A stretch of DNA of 64,000 nt from Liolophura sinensis (lineage: Eukaryota; Mollusca; Polyplacophora; Chitonida; Chitonidae). The translations under genes and the position numbers were made by a program. Positions 56,935-64,000 of the stretch are shown piece by piece (position 1 is the first letter of the stretch; every line of letters begins with the position of its first letter). The DNA lies in NCBI RefSeq assembly GCF_032854445.1, contig NC_088295.1, positions 54,727,249 through 54,791,248 on the forward strand, written 5' to 3'. The notes beneath the pieces are model-generated. The model searched no databases, was not told the origin of the DNA, and was given only the letters and a program-made list of their open reading frames with translations.

Positions 56935-59900
56935 GTAAGTGTAAAGATGGAGCACAGGGGGTCACTTGCACAAGGCTTTTTGAAAATGAAGGCAAACTTC
57001 GATAGACATAACTTATAATCAGAAATTACAACCCTGTTGTCAATATTTAGTCACCGCTAACATGATATTAAACCCGGTACAAACTCTTGATGAACTTAGA
57101 TGAACTGGTAGCTAATAATTTTCGCAAGAATGTGCAGTTTAATTGCCTCAAAAAGATACTACGTACAACAGCTTCTTCGCAGGTTGTTGTTATCTGATGA
57201 AATCACTTCAATGTAGAACTCTTTAGAAAATGAAGGCATGGAACGCTTATCCCTTGTACAGTGTCAATTAATACAGACCACATTTATGTACCGGTTCGAA
57301 TGAAGTTTGGTCTACGATCACAACTCCGAATTATAAATGCTCTTGTTTTTAATAGTCTTGTTTCATCTCTCTGTATTTTAAATATTCTTATTTCCATTTT
57401 CGGGGCCTCCGTGGCCGAAGTAGTTAGTCTGCCAACACGGCGCAATGACCCAAGAGCCTCTCACCAATTGGGTAGTTGTGAGTTCAAGCCCATCTCATGC
57501 TGGCTTCCTCTCCGGCCGCACGTGGGAAGGTCCACCACGACCTTGTGGATGGTCGTGGGTTTCTTTTCTTCCGAGATCTGCCCGGTTTCCTCCCACCTTA
57601 ATGCTGGCCGCCGTGGTATAAGTGAAATATTCTTGTATACGACATAAAACACCACTTAAGAAAAAAAATAAATAAATAAATAAATAAATAAATAAATTTC
57701 CACTTTCTTGAAGATGACCTGTGGAAGGCACCGGCGGTGCATCCCATATCACGTGAACAGGTTCAGGCAATATCCGATCAGCTCAGACTGGAGTGTTCTG
57801 CCGAAGATGTCGACTCATATACGGGCAAGTTTTCTAACAGATTCACTTACAATAAACAAATATATACGCTGCAGTTGGTCAACACAATGAGAGAAATTAT
57901 ATCTGATTGTTCCGACCAAGACTTGTTTGTATTTTTTCGATTTTGGTTGACTAGACCTAAGTAATGAAGTGAATGTATAATTAAGCAAACAAGGCATTGA
58001 AGCTGCCTGACTTCAAAATGTTTATCACAAGACTATAATCGCCAAATGTTTTTTTTTTCCTATTGCAGAAAGTATCGCAGGAGTGTTAAAATCCTACCAA
58101 CGAATTAACGAGATGGTGGAGCCAGCACTTCCGGTGAAGTATCCCAGAACCCCAGGCTACAGGCCACAGCCAGAAGAAAACCTTTTAAATGCATGGTAAG
58201 ATGAAAAGGTTGTCAAAATATAGGTACTCGGTGAAAGAGAACTTCTTACATTCTTTAACGTCAACTATATATATATATTATAAATACATCTGAAATCAAT
58301 GTCCTCGTTGAAAACGCGACGTTGGTTGATGTGTTTGCGAATCAACCAACTCCGTATTCTCGGTATCCAAGCAAGAATAGTTCTTTGCCCAGGTTGTTCT
58401 CTGAGATTTAACTAATACGCTTGAGAATTGATTCCTGGATGTACGACGATAACTTGAGAGGCTCAGAAAGTTCAGCTCGATTTAAATATCACAACAAACA
58501 TATCTGAATTTATAAATTAAAATTTGACTAAGATATTAGAAATATTATGATAGGCCTATACTGTTAGTTCTGCGGAACAACTGTGTTGTTTCTAATTAGA
58601 AGTCGTGTCGAGAAAATGTTATTTTGGTCATTTTAGCTCAATATACACTTCACTTCATGTAAAGGCTTGTTTTTAATTTTATTACTCTTTTGAAAGCGAA
58701 ACCTAGAACAGATTGTTAAGCCTACTTTACCTGCTGTCTGTCCCCACATCTTCATACGAAACAAAAAACTTCAAAAAAATGTGAAATAATCTGCAATCTT
58801 TTGGTATTTGTATTTTTTTCTTTCTGTAACATTTGCCTTTCATTAAGGTATTACCGCTGTGACATCAAAGGCGCAGCGACAGGTAAACTGGCAGGTAAGA
58901 AGGTTGGCATAAAAGACAACACGGCGGTGGCAGGTGTCCCGATGATGAACGGCTCTAAGATAATGGAGGGATATGTACCGGAGTTTGACGCTACCGTGGT
59001 AACACGAATTCTGGATGAAGGTAAAACCAAATATGACTTTTTGTGGGTAAAACACATGTTTCTGTTATTGTGACAACATTGCCACAAACACATGAAGGAA
59101 GATAATTGACGGGGGAAGGGGGCACGGTACTGACTAACGGTAAGCTGGTTGGCAATGGTGCGGCCTTTTTTTTTTTACCTGTAGAATCAAACCAAGTTCT
59201 TTTGTTTTCCAAATGTTTCTCCTGTGCACTAAACAGTGGCCAGTCACCACAATACGAAAACAAGCTCACGGTTTACGAACTAATATAAAGCTGTGTACTC
59301 ATCAACTTTTTTTAAACCGGATAACCATAACTGTTGTGCCACTTAGTGTTATTGACCAAAGTAGTACGGTATTCAAACAAGGGACGGTATTCAAACAAGG
59401 GACCAAGCAACAAATTTTTATATAAGCAGTGTTCATTGATGTAAGTTTGGCCTCGCGTCATTACATTACAGACAACGTCAGCTTTTAAATTTATTAGACA
59501 TTAGTCCCTCCTTACCATGAGAAAGAGTCGGAATTCCTTCTTCGCTGTGTTATTCTTTAATGGCTTTAAAAGACAATTACCATTTAATAATTTGTTACAA
59601 TTTTCTTCTTTTGTTTTGCCCAGATGTTAAAAAGAGAAGCTATATAACATGGCAAGTCACGGCTACGTCTTTTAGAGCTACGTGTTGAAAACGTCTGGAA
59701 TTCTGTGGAGATCGAAATGTACATATTCTGTGTTAAGGAGACTATTACGGAGATTTTTGGCAAAAAATCCATCAGCGTAAATTCAATACAGTTTCTGCTA
59801 TTATTAAAAAATAACCCCAAAAATTACTTTTCATAAAGTATTAACCTCGTTTGTGGACGTGTTCCTGTTCAAAATACCGAGACAATTTCACTTATACGAT

Positions 59901-62900
59901 GGAGGCCAACATTGTGGTGGGAGAAAACCAGGCAAAACCCGGGAGAAACGGAAGACCATCCGCAGGCGGCAGGCAGATCTTCCTACGTACGACCGGAGAG
60001 GAAGACAGCATGATAGAATAAATAAATACTATAGGTATGAGTCTGATATTTACTGAAAGGCGATAATTTGGGTTATTATTGATAAATACTCAAAATTCGA
60101 TATAGTTAGAGAATTTGTATTTTTGCGAAAAATCTCCTGTATTTGTCTCTCAAAATTCTGTCCCTATTTCACGCTTTGATCTGACGCACATTTCTCTGTC
60201 TCTCAAGGTGGTCAGATTGTTGGAAAGACGGCCTGTGTAAACATGTGTCTGGGCGGGGCGGGATTTAACAACGCTCTGGCCCCCGTGCTGAACCCTGTGA
60301 AGAAAGATCACGTCCCCGGAGGATCCAGTTCGGGAAGCGGGGCTCTTGTAAATGACCTATCATATCATACCAATATATGTATGTAGCAGGAACAAGCAGA
60401 CCTAACGCTGATTATTCCCAACTGCTGTCTAGATGACATGCCTCAGTGAAGAAAATATTCAACCATCTGTGCTTTCAGGATACATGAAAAGTTGTTACGA
60501 AAGCGAAAGATGAAGGAAAATTAAGAGAGACAGATCAAACAATTAGAATAAAGTCATTCTTGAGGCGTGTTTTATATGTCTTAATAACCTCTCTATTTTA
60601 TGAATAAATTCCGTTAATAATCGAAAATACTTTCGTTAATATTCGGAAATGAACTCACTGAGAACGCACGACCAGCTTAGCAAGAAAGGGTTCTCCCCCA
60701 ACAAAATGACGTCAGCACAGCAGGCTACATGATTTCAGGAGTGACCGCTAGGAAAACTGTAGTTTAAAGCTATTTTTATGCACCATGAAGATAGTGGAGA
60801 GGTTTTTTTACTTTTATGCATTAGGCCATATATCATACACTCCGTATTAAGAAATAAAAACCATGCTTTTCATGTTACGTAGCTTAATGTTAAATCTTGT
60901 TCTTTTTTTTCAGCTGGCCGCTGGTGAGATCGACCTGGCTACAGGTGGTGACCAAGGTGGTTCTATCCGGATCCCCGCCTGCTGGTGTGGTGTCGTCGGA
61001 CTGAAGCCCACTTTTGGTCTTGTTCCTTACACGGGCTGTGTGCCTATAGACATGACACTGGATCATTGCGGACCGATGGCCAGGACGGTCCGCGACTGTG
61101 CTCTCTTCCTGGAGGTAGGTTTTCATTAACCATAACATTATCATTAAAGGTAAAAATGGTTTTTGATGATAAAATTTATGACATTTTTTCGAAAAAAAAA
61201 TTTCACTGTTACAGAAAGTACTAACGATATTGTAGTTATTACTTTTAAATAATTATCTTAATTTGTTGAAAAATAACTCCTGTAGTAAAATTTGATCGGG
61301 CATAATTTTGCCACGTACAAGCGTTATGCAGGCTGATAACAAGGTCCCACAAAGAAACCAAGGTGTCTGGAGTTCAAAATGGATGCAGTAGTGAATTTTG
61401 TTATCATGACGTAGATTGGGGATTTATACCAGCTGGTGGGTGGCCTTCAGTTCGACAGGTAATGAGACCAAACCGATAATTTTGTTCGTTTAGAATCATC
61501 AAAGTACTTGTCCATACTTACATAGACTCAAAAAAAGAAACCCGTATGTATATTTTCACAAGATAAATCTACTTTAGATTAAAGTAGTAAAATTAATTTA
61601 ATACAACGTAATTTTAAGCCAAAGTTACACCGTGAGGAAGTCAGAGATTTAGTGATGACAAAATAAGCAACACAGAGAAAAAACACTTGTGTTAAAATCT
61701 AACTCAACAACTTCTGTTGCTTTCATGCAACACAGAAATGTGTTACCTCAACACAAAAATGTATTAGATAAATGTGACGTACACATTTTTGTGTTTAATA
61801 ATATAAAAACACAACTTTACCAAAATGAAGTAATGTATGCATACCAAACTAACTTGTGTTGGTACAACAAATATTGTGTATAACATCTAACACATCTGTG
61901 TTGAATTCTTGTGTCAGGTTTTCACTATAATCTTGCTTAACAACGTTAATGGCGTAAAGGTTCACCAGAAACAAGTTGACCAAATACAGGCTAGTGCTCT
62001 TGGATTCTTTAAATTACACTGCTTTTGTTGTGAAATTCGTGTAAGCAGAAATGACACTTTTAAGTGAGATTTGCATGTTATCAGACTAACTGATATTCAC
62101 GTATGAGTCATATAAAGATATTCGCTTTATATGAACTGTTCTACCTGTCACTCGGGAGTGATAGCAGACAGATAACCGACGCACACCAACTGGTGGATAA
62201 AGTTCACTTTCTTTATTCTCATGTACAAAGGGTACATCTCGCAATAAGCCGTAATGGTTGCACAAGATGTGGTTTGATGTGATGTATGGTAAATGGCTGT
62301 AACAAATGAAATAATTGTATATCTAAAGGGAGATAAAACTGAGACAAAAACACATGAACTTTTTCTGGGAGTTGTCTCCCCTGAATGGTTTACTTTGGCG
62401 GGACGATTATGAATAAAATAACTCGCTAGCATATAGCTTGCTATACTGCTTTGTCCAAAAAGAACTTAGTTTTACTGTTATGATTACTTAACATTATGAT
62501 GAACACTAAAACAAGCTAACAACACCTTATCAATGAATTACAGTACAGCTACGATTTGATGGTGCTGTTGTTGTAAAAGGTCACAGTTCAAATCATCGAC
62601 CGTCCATGTCGTATAACTTGGCTATTTTTACACTGTCGGCCAAGTACACAACAATGTTTATGAAGTTGCACGATAGTAGCTCACAGTTCAGCTCAACATT
62701 TAAATGACGAAACGGAAATGCTTGCTAGCAAATTCTCCATGTGATCAAGGTCCGATCAGGTGTCCAGCAGCTACAAAATTCACCTCCAAACAGAAAAGTT
62801 CCAAAGAAACGTATTTGCGATGCACTACATGAACTGTATCTAATGCCCTGGGACCACATAAGGTGAAAATGGTAACTTGATACATTGTGCTCTACATGTT

Positions 62901-64000
62901 TGGTTACTTAATCCACAATATCGATGGCAGGTTCTGGCCGGATATGACGACGGCAATGACCCCAGACAACCCCCAAACATCCAGGTTCCGGAATACAGTA
63001 ACATGGTGCGTCGTCATTTATCTCTCTATTTTCAGGTGTTGAGTGTAAATTTTCGGTGGAACCTTTGTGGTTCAGTTGGTTAGCGCTCTAGCGTAGCGTA
63101 ATGACCCAGGAGTCTCTCACCAATGCGGTCGCTGTGAGTTCAAGTCCAGCTCAAGCTTCCTCTCCGGCCGTACGTGGGAAGGTCTTTCAGCAACCTGCGG
63201 ATGGTTGTGGGTTTCCTCCCATCATAATGCTGGCCGCTGTTGTATAAATGAAATACTCTTGAGTACGACGTAAAACACCAATCAAATAAATAAATAAATA
63301 AATAAATCTTCGGTTGATTTGAGAGAACATTTTAAAATCTTTACGTTTTGTTTTAGATATGTAATTGTAATTTTAAATATGTAATTGGTATATGGGCACA
63401 TAGCTAAGCGTCCATGTGTAATGAAACTACAGGGAACTAGTTTAACTAGGAACCTGTGCTATCACAAACGTGAAAAGGAAAGACAAAAAATAAGGAATAG
63501 AGGGTAACCCAAGGAAGGCCAATGCTTGTTCTGTTCAAAACTATATACACTATATGTTGTCTTGTTAATGTTACCCACTCGGACGCTTTGTAATGAATAC
63601 TGCTTACAGGACGCTGATACATGTACCTCACTCCCTCCCTCCCTCCCTCCTTCCCTGCCTCGCACTATACAATGGAGATATGTGTCTAATTTACACGGGT
63701 TCCGCGTGGATGGAAATAGGTTATTATATTATATTTTGTCCTCAATAGATGTCATAGTAGTTCACCTGTTGTCTTTGCATCCATATGTTATACATTTTTC
63801 CGCAAGAGGTAGACCGCTTTACAGGCGGGTTATGCTCCCCTTTTGTCGTCAAGAATTCTTCAAAGCTATTAATTTTTATGCAAGCTGACAGAAACCCTGG
63901 AAGGCAAACGTATAGCTCTGTTACGGGAAGGGTTTGAGATCTGTGAGAAGGATGTGGCGGACATGGTGAAAACTGCGGCCCATAAACTGGAACAGAAAGG
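56919..64000 (+). CDS. Amidase-signature hydrolase copy 2 (bacterial enantioselective-amidase type), partial at window edge
   Basis: Exons 1-8: 56919-56934, 57714-57824, 58069-58195, 58848-59020, 60208-60347, 60914-61114, 62931-63005 and 63885 to the end of the window. Exons 1-7 have the same lengths and phases as copy 1. The remaining exons should lie beyond the window. All visible exons are open. The triad is present: Lys in GIKDN, cis-Ser in GGSSSGS, nucleophile in [11 protein letters not shown]. As in copy 1, sequence motifs place it with Rhodococcus-type enantioselective amidases; the physiological substrate in animals is not known to me. The donor after exon 2 is GC rather than GT, whereas copy 1 has GT at the same base. 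A SINE A ends 18 bp before exon 2. This copy is more likely the functional paralogue, since no break is seen in what is visible. Confidence 0.88.
57390..57707 (+). mobile_element. SINE family A, full length, abutting the exon 2 acceptor
   Basis: Element 57,402-57,695: GGGGCCTCCGTGGCCGAAGT head, B box GTGAGTTCAAGCCCATCTC, full body and (AAAT)n tail. TSD: ATTTCCATTTTC (57,390-57,401) against ATTTCCACTTTC (57,696-57,707), 11 of 12 matching. The right TSD is the polypyrimidine tract of exon 2, so the branch point must now lie in the SINE tail or body. Confidence 0.92.
57714..57824 (+). CDS. Amidase copy 2 exon 2 with GC donor
   Basis: Acceptor CTTTCTTGAAG. Encodes [20 protein letters not shown] and following. 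Ends ACGG before GCAAGT; copy 1 has ACGG before GTAAGT at the homologous site. The rest of the donor matches consensus, as is typical of functional GC-AG introns. Confidence 0.85.
58069..58195 (+). CDS. Amidase copy 2 exon 3
   Basis: Acceptor CTATTGCAG, donor GTAAGA, 127 nt. Encodes [20 protein letters not shown] then [17 protein letters not shown]. Confidence 0.9.
58848..59020 (+). CDS. Amidase copy 2 exon 4 (catalytic Lys)
   Basis: Acceptor TCATTAAG, donor GTAAAA, 173 nt. Five amino-acid differences from copy 1 over 58 residues; the IKDN Lys is kept. Confidence 0.93.
59369..59403. repeat. 17-bp direct duplication in intron 4
   Basis: GTATTCAAACAAGGGAC appears twice in tandem, separated by one G. 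Confidence 0.85.
59870..60013 (-). mobile_element. SINE family A internal fragment in intron 4
   Basis: CAATTTCACTTATACGATGG, ACATTGTGGTGGGAGAAAAC and GACCGGAGAGGAAGACAGCA match the family body on the minus strand. The head and most of the tail are missing. Confidence 0.8.
60208..60347 (+). CDS. Amidase copy 2 exon 5 (cis-Ser), strongly diverged
   Basis: Acceptor CTCTCAAG, donor GTAAAT, 140 nt. Encodes [20 protein letters not shown] then [10 protein letters not shown]. About 15 of 46 residues differ from copy 1, far more than in neighbouring exons. Confidence 0.92.
60914..61114 (+). CDS. Amidase copy 2 exon 6 (nucleophile Ser)
   Basis: Acceptor TTTTTTTTCAG, donor GTAGGT, 201 nt. By direct comparison about 20 bases differ from copy 1, but only one residue changes (Glu to Asp in PIEMTLD/PIDMTLD). 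This indicates strong purifying selection. Confidence 0.95.
61668..61918. repeat. Cluster of AACACA/TGTGTT inverted motifs in intron 6
   Basis: Short words CAACACA, AACACA, TTGTGTT and TGTGTTG recur in alternating orientation about every 20-40 bp (for example CAACACAGAAATGTGTTACC). It looks like a degenerate palindromic minisatellite or non-autonomous element; borders are uncertain. Confidence 0.45.
62931..63005 (+). CDS. Amidase copy 2 exon 7
   Basis: Acceptor CGATGGCAG, donor GTGCGT, 25 codons: [20 protein letters not shown] and following. Two residues differ from copy 1. Confidence 0.9.
63047..63314 (+). mobile_element. SINE family A, full length, with TSD, in intron 7
   Basis: Element about 63,058-63,303 with A-box region GTGGTTCAGTTGGTTAGCGC, B box GTGAGTTCAAGTCCAGCTC, full 3' end and (AAAT)n tail. 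TSD AAATTTTCGGT against AAATCTTCGGT (one mismatch). It sits about 40 bp after exon 7. Confidence 0.92.
63631..63659. repeat. (CCCT)n microsatellite
   Basis: CTCCCTCCCTCCCTCC-type run, slightly impure at its 3' end. Confidence 0.9.
63885..64000 (+). CDS. Amidase copy 2 exon 8, cut by window edge
   Basis: Acceptor TTATGCAAG. Encodes [20 protein letters not shown] and the [19 protein letters not shown] helix, matching copy 1 exon 8; the exon continues past the end of the window. Confidence 0.9.
   Translation, partial: MTETLEGKRIALLREGFEICEKDVADMVKTAAHKLEQK

Noticed and set aside
57261-57647. 128-codon + frame upstream of amidase copy 2 exon 2
   Set aside because: Most of it lies inside a SINE A copy.

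Overview
This is eukaryotic nuclear DNA, AT-rich and almost entirely non-coding. It is most likely from a mollusc, probably a gastropod. The evidence is a neuropeptide precursor of the GGN-amide/GGNG type (known from annelids and molluscs), short exons with GT-AG introns, and many copies of at least three tRNA-derived SINE families with Pol III A/B boxes, A/T-rich or CACT-type tails and target-site duplications. No operons or prokaryotic signals are present, and almost all open reading frames here are chance.

Layout: 1-30 kb is essentially gene-free, with diverged SINEs (9.0, 15.4, 16.4, 17.0-17.6 and 20.3 kb), short tandem repeats and one weak antisense exon candidate near 11.3 kb. At 30.3-31.2 kb on the + strand lies a two-exon neuropeptide precursor. 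Its predicted product, KCSGEWSLQACLGGN followed by GKR, has the disulfide and C-terminal pattern of GGNG excitatory peptides, which are related to arthropod CCHamides. At 34.3-35.2 kb is a 28-bp minisatellite. At 36,968-37,723 is an intronless 251-codon trans-2-enoyl-CoA reductase (TECR)-like membrane protein that lacks the N-terminal ubiquitin-like domain. A ~350-bp palindromic fold-back element follows it.

From 41.27 kb to the end are two head-to-tail copies of one multi-exon gene. It encodes an amidase-signature hydrolase closest in motif pattern to bacterial enantioselective (Rhodococcus-type) amidases. Copy 1 (41,269-49,940) has 11 recognisable exons; exons 1-9 are open, but exons 10 and 11 carry frame breaks. 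Copy 2 (56,919 to beyond the window edge) shows exons 1-8 with the same phases, all open, and uses a rare GC donor after exon 2. The 5' flank and parts of the introns are also homologous, so whole genomic units were duplicated. Between the copies lie a long near-perfect hairpin (51.2 kb), an array of seven 68-bp units (52.9-53.4 kb) and several SINEs. Each copy has its own later SINE insertions.

The three genes show no obvious functional link. The best leads are the neuropeptide precursor and the tandem amidase pair, whose exon 5 has diverged strongly while catalytic exon 6 is nearly unchanged in protein.
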